From positions 186,001-250,000 of the forward strand of contig NZ_JAQGNQ010000056.1 of the NCBI RefSeq assembly GCF_028291745.1: a DNA stretch of 64,000 nucleotides. Reading direction: 5' to 3'. The notes beneath the pieces were generated by a model. It saw only the letters and a program-made list of their open reading frames with translations. It was not told the origin of the DNA and did no database searches. Positions 1-9,447 of the stretch are shown here, piece by piece. Position numbers and translations under genes: made by a program. The stretch is from Ramlibacter sp. GTDB lineage: Bacteria; Pseudomonadota; Gammaproteobacteria; Burkholderiales; Burkholderiaceae_C. How positions within the stretch are numbered: position 1 is the first letter of the stretch; every line of letters starts with the position of its first letter.

Positions 1-74
1 CAAAGTGGTTGCGCGCGCAACGAAGCGCGCAAGCAGGCGCGCAGCCCCGCGCCGCCGCGCCAGGCCGCGCCGGC

Positions 75-84
75 AAAGCGCTTT
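75..84. promoter_or_regulatory. LacI-type operator-like palindrome
   Basis: A perfect 10-bp palindrome, AAAGCGCTTT, lies about 120 bp upstream of the first gene of the sugar-uptake operon. LacI/GalR-family regulators of sugar operons commonly bind palindromes with this central CG core. No regulator gene is visible in the window; it could lie just outside the left edge. A site this short can occur by chance. Confidence 0.35.
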
Positions 85-207
85 CGCATGGGGGTCTTCC
101 CCTAGCGGCCCCTGCGGCGCGGGGGCGCGGCGGGTGCAATGCTGATGACGCAGCATTTCTTTCATGCTACAAGTTCCGTTGCCTTTCCTCACACACAACG
201 AGAGACG

Positions 208-1287
<1,080 letters not shown>

Positions 1288-1350
1288 GCGCGCGCCTGCC
1301 AGGGCGTTCCGCTTGGTGCCTGTTTCCATCCAACCCTGAGGAGACTCTCG

Positions 1351-2664
1351 ATGACGAACCGACGCAAATTCCTGCAAGAGGCATCCGCCGGCGCCGCTGC
1401 CGTGTCGCTGCCTACGCTGTGGCCCGCCGCGGCCCACGCGCAGCAGTGGAACAACCAGCCGGAAAAGGGCGCCAAGCTGCGGGTGCTGCGCTGGAAGCGG
1501 TTCGTGCAGGGTGACGAGGACGCATACGCCGCCAACGTCAAGAAGTTCAGCGAGAAGTACGGCATCGAGGTGCGCCTGGACGCCGAAGGCTGGGAAGACG
1601 TGCGCCCGAAGGCCGCGGTGGCGGCCAACACCGGCGCCGGCCCGGACATCATCCTGTCCACCAACGACGACGCCAACCTCTACCCCGACAAGCTCCTCGA
1701 CATGACCGATGTCGCCGAGTACCTGGGCAAGAAATACGGCGGCTGGTATCCCGCGTGCGAGGCCTACATGCGCCCCGACGGCCGCAAGTGGATCGGCGTG
1801 CCGCTGGGCGGCACCGGCAGCATGATGGTGTACCGCGAGAGCCAGGTGAAGGCGGCGGGCTTCAATGCCTTCCCGCGCGACACCGACGGCTTCCTGAAGA
1901 TGTTCCAGGCGCTCAAGGCCAAGGGCACGCCGGGCGGCATGGCGCTCGGGCACGCCACCGGCGACTCCGGCTGGACGCAATGGCTGATCTGGGCGCACGG
2001 CGCGGCGCTGGTCGACAAGAACAACAAGGTCATCATCGACAGCCCCGAGACGCTGAAGGCGCTCGAATACGGCAAGGAGCTGTACGCCACCTTCGTGCCC
2101 GGCACGCTCTCGTGGCTGGACCCGAACAACAACAAGGCCTTCCTGGACAACCAGATTTCGGTCACCAACAACGGCATCTCGATCTACTACGCCGCCAAGA
2201 ACGCGACCGATCCGAAGATGAAGGAGATTGCGGGCGACATCCAGCACTCCGCCTTCCCGGTCGGGCCCGTGGGCACGCCCACCGAATACCACCTGTTCTT
2301 CAACCAGATGGTGTTCAAGCACACCAAGTACCCGAAGGCGGCCAAGGAGTACGTGCGCTTCATGATGGAGCAGGAGCAGTACGGCCCGTGGATGCAGGCG
2401 GCCGGCGGCTACATCTCGCAGCCGCTGCGCGCCTACGAGAAGAACCCGGTCTGGACCGTGGATCCCAAGAACACGCCGTATCGCGATTCGGTCAAGAACA
2501 TGCGGCCGGCCGGCTACATGGGCAAGCTGGGTTATGCCTCCGCCGGCGCGCTGGCCGACTTCATCGTGCAGGACATGGTGGCCGAAGCGGTGAGCGGCTC
2601 CAAGACGCCGAAGGAAGCGATGCAGCGGGCCCGCGACCGCGCCGATCGCTACTACAAGGTCTGA
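1351..2664 (+). CDS. extracellular solute-binding protein of sugar ABC importer (Tat-type signal)
   Basis: This 437-residue periplasmic receptor delivers substrate to the importer. The N-terminus carries a twin-arginine signal (TNRRKFLQE, a hydrophobic AGAAAVSLPTLW stretch, then a probable AHA-QQ cleavage site), so it is probably exported folded by Tat. The body looks like a family 1 extracellular solute-binding protein, with PDIILSTNDD and later GTGSMMVYRESQVKAAG. A good ribosome binding site, GAGGAGA, lies just upstream of ATG 1351. It sits between the ATPase and permease genes of the same operon, as is usual for CUT1 systems. The ligand is not identifiable by eye. Confidence 0.9.
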   Translation: MTNRRKFLQEASAGAAAVSLPTLWPAAAHAQQWNNQPEKGAKLRVLRWKRFVQGDEDAYAANVKKFSEKYGIEVRLDAEGWEDVRPKAAVAANTGAGPDIILSTNDDANLYPDKLLDMTDVAEYLGKKYGGWYPACEAYMRPDGRKWIGVPLGGTGSMMVYRESQVKAAGFNAFPRDTDGFLKMFQALKAKGTPGGMALGHATGDSGWTQWLIWAHGAALVDKNNKVIIDSPETLKALEYGKELYATFVPGTLSWLDPNNNKAFLDNQISVTNNGISIYYAAKNATDPKMKEIAGDIQHSAFPVGPVGTPTEYHLFFNQMVFKHTKYPKAAKEYVRFMMEQEQYGPWMQAAGGYISQPLRAYEKNPVWTVDPKNTPYRDSVKNMRPAGYMGKLGYASAGALADFIVQDMVAEAVSGSKTPKEAMQRARDRADRYYKV

Positions 2665-2665
2665 G

Positions 2666-3631
2666 GTGAGCGTGAAGGCCGACGCGATCGAGGTCTTGCC
2701 GGCGGCGGCCGCACCCCGCAGGCGGGCGCTGCGGCAGCGCCTGCAGAACAACCGCAACCTGCTCGGGCTGCTGTTCATGCTGCCGGCGGCGGCCTTGCTG
2801 GTCGTGTTCCTCACCTACCCGCTCGGACTGGGCGTGTGGCTGGGGTTCACGGATACCAAGATCGGTCGCGGCGGCCACTGGATCGGGCTGGAGAACTACC
2901 GCTTCCTCTGGGGCGACAGCGTCACGCAACTGGCGCTGTTCAACACCCTCTTCTACACGGTGGTGGCCAGCGTCATCAAGTTCGTGCTGGGCCTGTGGCT
3001 GGCGATCCTGCTCAATGAGCGCATCCCGTTCAAGACCTTCTTCCGCACGGTCATCCTGCTGCCCTACATCGTGCCGACCGCGCTGTCGGCGATCGCCTTC
3101 TGGTGGATCTACGACGCGCAGTTCTCCATCGTGAGCTGGGCGCTGATGAAGATGGGCCTGATCGACCACTACATCGACTTCCTCGGCAATCCGTGGAACG
3201 CGCGGCTGTCGACGATCGCCGCCAACATCTGGCGCGGCGTGCCCTTCGTGGCGATCACGCTGCTGGCAGGCCTGCAGACGATCTCGCCATCGCTGTACGA
3301 GGCCGGCGCCATCGACGGCGCCACCGGCTGGCAGCGCTTTCGCTTCATCACGCTGCCGCTGCTGACCCCGATCATCGCGGTGGTGATGACCTTCTCCGTG
3401 CTGTTCACGTTCACCGATTTCCAGTTGATCTACGTGCTCACCCGCGGCGGTCCGCTGAACGCGACGCACCTGATGGCGACGCTGTCGTTCCAGCGGGCGA
3501 TTCCGGGCGGCGCGCTGGGCGAAGGAGCGGCCATCGCCATCGCGATGATTCCCTTCCTGCTGGCCTCCATCCTCTTCTCGTATTTCGGCCTGCAGCGGCG
3601 CACATGGCAGCAAGGCGGCAACGACAAATGA
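2666..3631 (+). CDS. sugar ABC transporter permease (MalF/UgpA type)
   Basis: This inner-membrane permease of 321 residues has about six transmembrane segments, the first near residues 30-52. The EAA loop that docks on the ATPase is visible as YEAGAIDGATGWQRFRFITL near residue 210. GTG 2666 is the chosen start, one base after the receptor stop, and a second in-frame GTG two codons later is possible. Its stop overlaps the ATG of the partner permease (ATGA), so the two are translationally coupled. Confidence 0.9.
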   Translation: MSVKADAIEVLPAAAAPRRRALRQRLQNNRNLLGLLFMLPAAALLVVFLTYPLGLGVWLGFTDTKIGRGGHWIGLENYRFLWGDSVTQLALFNTLFYTVVASVIKFVLGLWLAILLNERIPFKTFFRTVILLPYIVPTALSAIAFWWIYDAQFSIVSWALMKMGLIDHYIDFLGNPWNARLSTIAANIWRGVPFVAITLLAGLQTISPSLYEAGAIDGATGWQRFRFITLPLLTPIIAVVMTFSVLFTFTDFQLIYVLTRGGPLNATHLMATLSFQRAIPGGALGEGAAIAIAMIPFLLASILFSYFGLQRRTWQQGGNDK

Positions 3632-4500
3632 AGAAAGACGACAACGACGCCGGCGGGATGAGTTATCTCGGCTCGCTGCCACGCCGGGTGGTGACGCTCT
3701 ACCTCCCGCTAGGGGTGTTCGTGTTCGTGCTGCTGTTCCCGTTCTACTGGATGGTGATCACCTCCATCAAGCCGGACCAGGAGCTGCTCTCGCGCGCAGG
3801 CAATCCCTTCTGGGTGATAGGGCCGACGCTGGCGCACTTCGAGAAACTGGTGTTCCACACCGACTATCCCGCCTGGCTGTGGAACACCGTGGTGGTCTCC
3901 GTGGTGTCCACGTTCGTGTCGCTGCTGTGCTCGGTGCTGGCGGCGTATGCCATCGAGCGTTTGCGCTTTCGCGGCTCGCGCCACGTGGGCCTCTCGATCT
4001 TCCTGGCCTACCTGGTGCCGCCCTCGATCCTGTTCATCCCGCTGGCGGCCATCGTGTTCCAGCTCGGGCTGTTCGACACGCGCTGGGCGCTGATCCTCAC
4101 CTATCCCACCTTCCTGATTCCGTTCTCCACGTGGCTGCTCATGGGGTACTTCCGCACCATTCCCTACGAGCTGGAAGAGTGCGCGCTGATCGACGGGGCC
4201 AGCCGCCTGCAGATCCTGTGGAAGATCGTGCTGCCGCTGGCGGTGCCGGGGTTGATCTCGGCGGGCATCTTCGCGTTCACGCTTTCGTGGAACGAATTCA
4301 TCTACGCGCTCACCTTCATCTCGTCGTCCGAAGTGAAGACCGTGTCGGTGGCGGTGGTGACCGAACTGGTCGAAGGCGACGTTTATCATTGGGGGCCGCT
4401 GATGGCGGGCGCCCTGCTCGGCTCGCTGCCTGTGGCCATCATCTATTCGTTCTTCGTCGAATATTACGTGTCGGGCCTGACCGGCGCCGTCAAGGAATAA
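3628..4500 (+). CDS. sugar ABC transporter permease (MalG/UgpE type)
   Basis: The second inner-membrane permease is 290 residues long. It starts at ATG 3628 within the ATGA overlap with the first permease. Six transmembrane segments are apparent, and the EAA loop reads EECALIDGASRLQILWKIVL. With the upstream ATPase, receptor and permease it completes a four-gene CUT1 importer. The downstream dehydratase begins 8 bases after its stop, so uptake and catabolism are probably on one transcript. Confidence 0.9.
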   Translation: MKKDDNDAGGMSYLGSLPRRVVTLYLPLGVFVFVLLFPFYWMVITSIKPDQELLSRAGNPFWVIGPTLAHFEKLVFHTDYPAWLWNTVVVSVVSTFVSLLCSVLAAYAIERLRFRGSRHVGLSIFLAYLVPPSILFIPLAAIVFQLGLFDTRWALILTYPTFLIPFSTWLLMGYFRTIPYELEECALIDGASRLQILWKIVLPLAVPGLISAGIFAFTLSWNEFIYALTFISSSEVKTVSVAVVTELVEGDVYHWGPLMAGALLGSLPVAIIYSFFVEYYVSGLTGAVKE

Positions 4501-4508
4501 GCGCTTCC

Positions 4509-6236
4509 ATGCAGAGAAAGAAACCGGAGGAGCTGCGCTCCCAGCAGTGGTTCGGCCGCCAGGACCGCGACGGCTTCGCCTACCGCAGCTGGGTCAAGGG
4601 CAAGGGCGTGCCGCACGACCAGTTCGATGGTCGCCCGGTGATCGGCATCTGCAACACCTTCAGCGAACTCACGCCCTGCAACTCGCACTTCCGCACGCTC
4701 GCGGAGCAGGTGAAGATCGGTGTCTACGAGGCCGGCGGCTTTCCGCTCGAATTCCCTGTGATGTCGCTCGGAGAGACGCTGCTGCGTCCCACCGCCATGC
4801 TGTATCGCAACCTCGCCAGCATGGACGTCGAGGAATCGATCCGCGGCAATCCGATCGATGGCGTGGTGCTGCTCATGGGCTGCGACAAGACCACGCCTTC
4901 GCTGCTGATGGGCGCGTCGAGCGTCGACCTGCCCACCATTGGCGTCTCCGGCGGCCCCATGCTCAGTGGCAAGTGGCGCGGCCAGGAGCTCGGCTCGGGC
5001 ACCGGCGTGTGGAGCATGAGCGAGCAGGTGCGCGCCGGCACGCACAAGCTGCAGGACTTTTTCGAGGCGGAAAGCTGCATGCACCGCAGCCACGGCCACT
5101 GCATGACCATGGGCACGGCCTCGACGATGGCCAGCATGGTGGAAGCGCTGGGTGTCGGCCTCCCGGGCAACGCGGCCTATCCCGCCGTCGATGGCCGGCG
5201 CAACGTGATCGCGCGCAATGCCGGTCGCCGCATCGTGGAGATGGTGCACATCGACCAGAAGCTCTCCAGCATCCTCACGCGGCAGGCTTTCGAGAACGCG
5301 ATCAAGACGCTGGCCGCCATCGGTGGCTCGACCAACGCGGTGATCCACCTGATCGCGATCGCGCGCCGCATCGGCGTCGAACTGGCGATCGAGGACTTCG
5401 ACCGCCTCGGCAGTGACTTGCCCTGCCTGGTCAACCTGCAACCTTCGGGCAAGCACCTGATGGAGGACTTCTGCTACGCGGGCGGCCTGCCGGTGGTGAT
5501 GAAGGAAATCCGCGAGCACCTGCACCTGGATGCGGTGACAGCCAACGGCTGCACCGTGGGCGAGAACATCGCCGATGCGCAGAACTGGAACCAGGAAGTG
5601 ATCCTGCCGCTGGCGGCCCCCTTCAAGGAGAAGGCCGGCATCGCGGTGCTGCGCGGCAACCTGGCGCCGCGCGGCGCGGTGATCAAGCCGAGTGCGGCAA
5701 CGCCGGCGCTGATGGTGCATCGCGGCCGCGCCGTGGTGTTCGAGAACATCGAGGACTTCCACCGGCGTATCGACGACGAGGACCTCGATGTCGACGAGAC
5801 CTGCGTGCTGGTCCTGAAGAACTGCGGGCCCAAGGGCTACCCCGGCATGGCCGAAGTGGGCAACATGCCCCTGCCGCCCAAGATCCTGCGCAAGGGCATC
5901 ACCGACATGGTCCGCATCAGCGATGCGCGCATGAGCGGCACGGCCTACGGCACGGTGGTGCTGCACACCGCGCCGGAAGCCGCGGCGGGCGGCCCGCTCG
6001 CGCTGGTGCAAAACGGCGACATCATCGAACTCGACGTGCCCAAGCGCCGCCTGCACCTCGAAGTGAGCGACCAGGAACTGGCCGCGCGCTTCGCCGCGTG
6101 GGAAAAGCCGAAGCCGCCGATGTCATCGGGCTACTGGAAGCTGTACGTCGACCACGTGCTGCAGGCGGACGAAGGCGCGGATCTCGATTTCCTGGTGGGC
6201 AAGCGCGGATCGTTCGTGCCGCGGGACAATCACTAG
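4509..6236 (+). CDS. IlvD/Edd-family sugar-acid dehydratase (galactonate/arabonate dehydratase type)
   Basis: This 575-residue enzyme removes water from a sugar acid to give a 2-keto-3-deoxy acid. Three cysteines at residues 57, 125 and 198 (in SELTPCNSH, LLMGCDKTTP and HGHCMTMG) lie where the iron-sulfur cluster ligands of the family occur. The opening QQWFGRQDRDGFAYRSW is typical of the pentonate/hexonate dehydratase branch rather than of amino-acid-pathway IlvD. The 2-keto-3-deoxygalactonate kinase and aldolase genes downstream favour D-galactonate (or D-fuconate) as substrate. By sequence alone L-arabonate is equally possible, so the substrate is inference. Confidence 0.85.
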   Translation: MQRKKPEELRSQQWFGRQDRDGFAYRSWVKGKGVPHDQFDGRPVIGICNTFSELTPCNSHFRTLAEQVKIGVYEAGGFPLEFPVMSLGETLLRPTAMLYRNLASMDVEESIRGNPIDGVVLLMGCDKTTPSLLMGASSVDLPTIGVSGGPMLSGKWRGQELGSGTGVWSMSEQVRAGTHKLQDFFEAESCMHRSHGHCMTMGTASTMASMVEALGVGLPGNAAYPAVDGRRNVIARNAGRRIVEMVHIDQKLSSILTRQAFENAIKTLAAIGGSTNAVIHLIAIARRIGVELAIEDFDRLGSDLPCLVNLQPSGKHLMEDFCYAGGLPVVMKEIREHLHLDAVTANGCTVGENIADAQNWNQEVILPLAAPFKEKAGIAVLRGNLAPRGAVIKPSAATPALMVHRGRAVVFENIEDFHRRIDDEDLDVDETCVLVLKNCGPKGYPGMAEVGNMPLPPKILRKGITDMVRISDARMSGTAYGTVVLHTAPEAAAGGPLALVQNGDIIELDVPKRRLHLEVSDQELAARFAAWEKPKPPMSSGYWKLYVDHVLQADEGADLDFLVGKRGSFVPRDNH

Positions 6237-6280
6237 GCAGCACGGTGAGGATGTTTCCCCGGATGTCATCCCGCACTTCA

Positions 6281-6458
6281 TGGATGTCATCGCGGCTCCA
6301 TGGATGTCATCGCGGCTCCATGGATGTCATCCCGGGCTCGACCCGGGATCCACGCGGCGCTCGCATCACCGCCGCATGGATTGCGGGTCAAGCCCGCAAT
6401 GACATCCGAGGATGCATGACCGCCGCCCGGGATGCGGGTCAAGCCCGCAATGACATCC
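6281..6458. repeat. cluster of short palindromic repeats (GGATGTCAT...GACATCC type)
   Basis: The 247-bp gap between the dehydratase and the kinase gene holds repeats. A 20-bp unit, TGGATGTCATCGCGGCTCCA, occurs twice head to tail at 6281-6320. A third arm at 6321-6352 encloses CCCGGGCTCGACCCGGG. Two near-identical copies of GCGGGTCAAGCCCGCAATGA follow, beginning at 6383 and 6434, in opposite orientation to the first arms. This is a familiar kind of dispersed intergenic palindrome in proteobacteria. It may act as a transcript-stabilising or attenuating hairpin inside the operon. Confidence 0.75.
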
Positions 6459-6483
6459 GGACAACCAGAACTTCAGCATTCGC

Positions 6484-7365
6484 ATGACTTCCCTGATCGC
6501 CGTCGACTGGGGCACCTCGTCCCTGCGCGCAGCACGCATTGCCGCCGACGGCACGGTGCTGGACCAGCGTAGTTCCGCGCGCGGCATCCTCACCGTCCCG
6601 GCCGGCGGCTTCCCCGACGTGCTGCAGGAAACCTGCGGCGACTGGCTCGCCGAACCCTCTTCCCTGTGCCTGGTCAGCGGCATGGCTGGCAGCCGCCAGG
6701 GCTGGCGCGAGGCGCCCTACTGCGCCTGTCCCGCGGGCTTCGCCGAGCTGGCACGCAGCCTGGCGTGGGTCGAGCCGCAGCGCATTGCCCTGGTCCCCGG
6801 CCTGTCCTGCGAGAGCGACGGCGTGCCCGACGTGCTGCGCGGCGAGGAGGTGCAGGTGTTCGGCGCGATCGACCTGCTGCAGCAGCGCGATGGCGTCTAC
6901 GTGCTGCCCGGCACCCACAGCAAGTGGGTGCAGGTGGCGCAGGCGCGCGTGCAGTCCTTTGCGACCTTCATGTCGGGCGAGGTCTATGCGCTCTTGCGGC
7001 AGCATTCGATCCTCGGGCGCATGATGCCCGCCGAGGACGGCCCGCTCGCTGAAGACGCTTTCACGCAGGGCGTGCGCTATGCGCAGCAAAGCGGCGGCCT
7101 GCTGCGCAGCGCGTTCAGCGCGCGCACGCTGGCGCTGTTCGATCGATTGCCGGCGCCAGCGCTTGCCAGCTATCTCTCGGGACTCGTCATCGGCGAAGAA
7201 TTGCGCCAGCGCAGCGACGCTGTCGACGCGGTGGTGCTGATCGGAGCCCCCGCCCTCACGCAACGCTACGCGCTCGCGCTACGGACGCTGGGATGCACCT
7301 CGCGCACCCTCGGACCCGAAGCTACCTGGCGCGGCCTGTGGGCGCTGGCCCGTACCCTGGAGTGA
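6484..7365 (+). CDS. dgoK: 2-dehydro-3-deoxygalactonokinase
   Basis: This 293-residue cytoplasmic kinase phosphorylates 2-dehydro-3-deoxy-D-galactonate on C6. The N-terminal phosphate-binding motif AVDWGTSSLRAA, the internal PGTHSKWVQV and FMSGEVYALLRQHS, and the length all fit DgoK. It is the second step after the dehydratase in the De Ley-Doudoroff route. The aldolase gene starts two bases after its stop, indicating one operon. Confidence in the family is high. Confidence 0.9.
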   Translation: MTSLIAVDWGTSSLRAARIAADGTVLDQRSSARGILTVPAGGFPDVLQETCGDWLAEPSSLCLVSGMAGSRQGWREAPYCACPAGFAELARSLAWVEPQRIALVPGLSCESDGVPDVLRGEEVQVFGAIDLLQQRDGVYVLPGTHSKWVQVAQARVQSFATFMSGEVYALLRQHSILGRMMPAEDGPLAEDAFTQGVRYAQQSGGLLRSAFSARTLALFDRLPAPALASYLSGLVIGEELRQRSDAVDAVVLIGAPALTQRYALALRTLGCTSRTLGPEATWRGLWALARTLE

Positions 7366-7367
7366 AC

Positions 7368-8012
7368 ATGGACGCTTCCGTCAACGACACCTGGCAGGCC
7401 TGCATCGAACAACTGCCGCTGGTGGCGATCCTGCGCGGCATCACGCCGGATGAAGCCGAGGCCGTGGGCGACGCCCTCGTCGGCGCGGGCTGGCGGCTGC
7501 TGGAAGTGCCGCTGAATTCGCCGCAGCCGCTGCGCAGCATCGAGCTGCTCGCGCGCCGTTTTCCGCAGGCGCTGGTCGGTGCCGGCACTGTGCGCACCAC
7601 CGAGGAAGTGCGCCAGGTGCACGCTGCCGGTGGGCGCCTGGTGGTCTCGCCGCACTTCGATGCGCGCGTGGTCGAAGGCACGCGCGAGCTCGGCATGCTT
7701 GCCTTGCCGGGCGTGCTGACAGCGAGCGAAGCGTTCGCCGCATTGGCCGCTGGCGCCAGCGCGCTCAAGCTGTTTCCCGCGGAGATGATCCCGCCGGCCG
7801 CGGTGAAAGCGCTGCGCGCGGTACTGCCGCCGGACGTGCTGCTGATGCCGGTCGGCGGCATCGCGCCTGTGACGATGGCGGGCTACCGCGCTGCCGGCGC
7901 GAACGGCTTCGGCATCGGCTCGGCGCTGTACAAGCCGGGCATGAGCGCCCAGGCGGTGGCGGCCTCGGCGCAGGTGTTCGCGGATGCGTGGACGGGTACC
8001 ATGCGCGCATGA
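7368..8012 (+). CDS. dgoA: 2-dehydro-3-deoxy-6-phosphogalactonate aldolase
   Basis: This 214-residue class I aldolase splits 2-keto-3-deoxy-6-phosphogalactonate into pyruvate and glyceraldehyde 3-phosphate. The Schiff-base lysine lies in GASALKLFPAEM, and GAGTVRT and MPVGGI are family landmarks. I chose ATG 7368, directly after the kinase stop; a longer in-frame start would lie deep inside dgoK. The gene overlaps the next by ATGA. A second aldolase of the same superfamily (eda) lies at 17.1 kb, and the partner genes separate the two roles. Confidence 0.9.
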   Translation: MDASVNDTWQACIEQLPLVAILRGITPDEAEAVGDALVGAGWRLLEVPLNSPQPLRSIELLARRFPQALVGAGTVRTTEEVRQVHAAGGRLVVSPHFDARVVEGTRELGMLALPGVLTASEAFAALAAGASALKLFPAEMIPPAAVKALRAVLPPDVLLMPVGGIAPVTMAGYRAAGANGFGIGSALYKPGMSAQAVAASAQVFADAWTGTMRA

Positions 8013-8809
8013 ACAGCGCGCCCCTCGCTCCGCCGTCTTCATCCGCCGTGCACTTCGGCCATGCCGGCCGCGTGTGCATCGTCACCGGCGCCGCGCAGGG
8101 CATCGGCGAAGCCTGCGCGCGGCGGTTCGCGCGCGAGGGCGCCAGGGTGGTGCTGGCCGACATTGACGATGTGCAGGGCCAGGCGCTCGCCGACGAGTTG
8201 CAAGGCCTCTACGTGCACTGCGATGTCGGCGACAAGGCGCAGGTGGATGCGCTGGTGGCGCGGACGATGCAGGCGCATGGCCGCATCGACGTGCTGGTCA
8301 ACAACGCCGGCATCTTCAAGGCGTCGGACTTCCTGGAGATCAGCGAAGCCGACTTCGATGCCGTGCTGCGCGTCAACCTCAAGGGCTCGTTCCTGGTCGG
8401 GCAGGCCGCCGCGCGCGAGATGGCCAAGGCGGGAGGCGGCGTGATCGTCAACATGAGCTCGGTGAACGGGGTGCTGACCATCCCGACGATCGCCAGCTAC
8501 AACGTCAGCAAGGGCGGCATCAACCAGCTGACCCGCGTGATGGCGCTGGCGCTGGCGCCGCACGGCATTCGTGTGAATGCGGTCGCACCGGGCACGATCG
8601 CCACCGAGCTTGCGGCGAAGTCGGTGCTCACCAGTGAGGAAGCGAAGGCGCGGATCATGAGCCGCACGCCGATGAAGCGGCTGGGTGAACCGGCGGAGGT
8701 GGCTGACGTCGTGGCCTGGCTCGCGAGCGACGCAGCCAGCTACGTGACCGGTGAGATCGTGGTGGTGGACGGCGGCCGGATGACGCTGAACTACACCGTG
8801 CCGGTCTGA
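8009..8809 (+). CDS. SDR-family NAD(P)-dependent oxidoreductase (possible sugar 1-dehydrogenase)
   Basis: This 266-residue Rossmann enzyme has the cofactor motif TGAAQGIGEAC, NNAG, the Ser of NMSSVNG and the catalytic YNVSK (YxxxK). The C-terminal DGGRMTLNYTVPV is normal for classical SDRs. It begins in an ATGA overlap with the aldolase gene, so it belongs to the same operon. A role as galactose (or fucose/arabinose) 1-dehydrogenase supplying the aldonolactone would complete the pathway. That role is inferred from context. No lactonase is seen in the window. Confidence 0.85.
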   Translation: MNSAPLAPPSSSAVHFGHAGRVCIVTGAAQGIGEACARRFAREGARVVLADIDDVQGQALADELQGLYVHCDVGDKAQVDALVARTMQAHGRIDVLVNNAGIFKASDFLEISEADFDAVLRVNLKGSFLVGQAAAREMAKAGGGVIVNMSSVNGVLTIPTIASYNVSKGGINQLTRVMALALAPHGIRVNAVAPGTIATELAAKSVLTSEEAKARIMSRTPMKRLGEPAEVADVVAWLASDAASYVTGEIVVVDGGRMTLNYTVPV

Positions 8810-8819
8810 ACGCGCGCTT

Positions 8820-9023
8820 TCAACGCTTGCGCGCAGACCCGGACTTGCGCGCGAGCGCAGGCTTGGGCACGGCGGCGGGGAGATCCTGCTGATCCATGTA
8901 GTCGCGGATCAGCCGGCGCACCACCTGCGAGGGCGTCATGTCCTGCGTGCGGCAGAGTGTCTCGAAAGCCAGTTTCTTCGCGGGATCGATCAGGATGGTC
9001 AACCGGGCGGTCTTGAGCTCCAT
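8820..9023 (-). CDS. small ribbon-helix-helix protein (CopG-like), second of a pair
   Basis: This 67-residue protein has a core, TARLTILIDPAKKLAFETLC then SQVVRRLIRDYM, that fits a ribbon-helix-helix DNA-binding fold: one beta strand then two helices. A basic tail (KPALARKSGSARKR) follows. It is clearly a paralogue of the gene at 9084-9260 (shared ARLT(I/V)LID, ALC/TLC and RxLIRDY). No toxin-like partner lies beside either gene, so a toxin-antitoxin role is not supported. A small autoregulated repressor is more likely. An inverted repeat lies 13 bp upstream of the start. Confidence 0.7.
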   Translation of the reverse strand: MELKTARLTILIDPAKKLAFETLCRTQDMTPSQVVRRLIRDYMDQQDLPAAVPKPALARKSGSARKR

Positions 9024-9036
9024 GGGCGAACGGTTT

Positions 9037-9050
9037 CCGATGTTAATCGG
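9037..9050. promoter_or_regulatory. operator-like dyad upstream of ribbon-helix-helix gene
   Basis: CCGAT-GTTA-ATCGG is a perfect 5-bp-arm inverted repeat ending 13 bp before the minus-strand start at 9023. Ribbon-helix-helix repressors usually bind short dyads in their own promoters. The short arms make chance occurrence possible. Confidence 0.35.
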
Positions 9051-9083
9051 ATTGTAATTCCTTTCCGTTCGCAGCGGGGCCGC

Positions 9084-9260
9084 TCACTCCTCATGGCCGG
9101 CTCCTGGGGGGTACTCGATGCCGTGCTTGACGAGGTAGTCGCGGATGAGCTGGCGGACCATCTGCGAGGCCGTGATGTCCTGGGAGGCGCAGAGCGCCTC
9201 GAATGCCTTCTTCTTCTCCGCGTCGATCAGGACGGTGAGGCGGGCGGGTTTATCTTCCAT
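9084..9260 (-). CDS. small ribbon-helix-helix protein (CopG-like), first of a pair
   Basis: This 58-residue protein starts MEDKPARLTVLIDAEKKKAF, with a strand-helix-helix pattern like its neighbour downstream. I prefer ATG 9260 to upstream in-frame starts because it aligns with the paralogue start (MELKTARLTILID). A longer start at 9299 would also put the coding region across a strong operator-like palindrome at 9281-9308. The C-terminus (PPGAGHEE) is short and acidic. The likely role is a DNA-binding autoregulator; the target is unknown. Confidence 0.7.
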   Translation of the reverse strand: MEDKPARLTVLIDAEKKKAFEALCASQDITASQMVRQLIRDYLVKHGIEYPPGAGHEE

Positions 9261-9280
9261 GCGATCGTTCTGGTGTCCAG

Positions 9281-9308
9281 ACATGATAATACTGTGCACC
9301 TATCATGT
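9281..9308. promoter_or_regulatory. operator-like palindrome ACATGATA-N12-TATCATGT
   Basis: Perfect 8-bp inverted arms flank a 12-bp spacer, 20 bp upstream of the ribbon-helix-helix start at 9260. The AT-rich segment stands out in this GC-rich sequence and probably also contains the promoter (TATTAT on the minus strand). It is a good candidate for an autoregulatory site. Confidence 0.55.
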
Positions 9309-9447
9309 GAGTCGGATGGTAGTACGTTCGCCCGGATGGGGCACGGGGATTTGCCCGCCGCTCGCCGGTTTGAAGGCTCTACGGCTTGTAGGCAACGGCA
9401 GACGCTGAGTCAGACCGCACGGCAGCGCGTGCGGCGCGCGAAGCGGC

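Noticed and set aside
8820..9260. Toxin-antitoxin module
   Set aside because: Both small genes are ribbon-helix-helix paralogues. No toxin-like frame lies beside either one.
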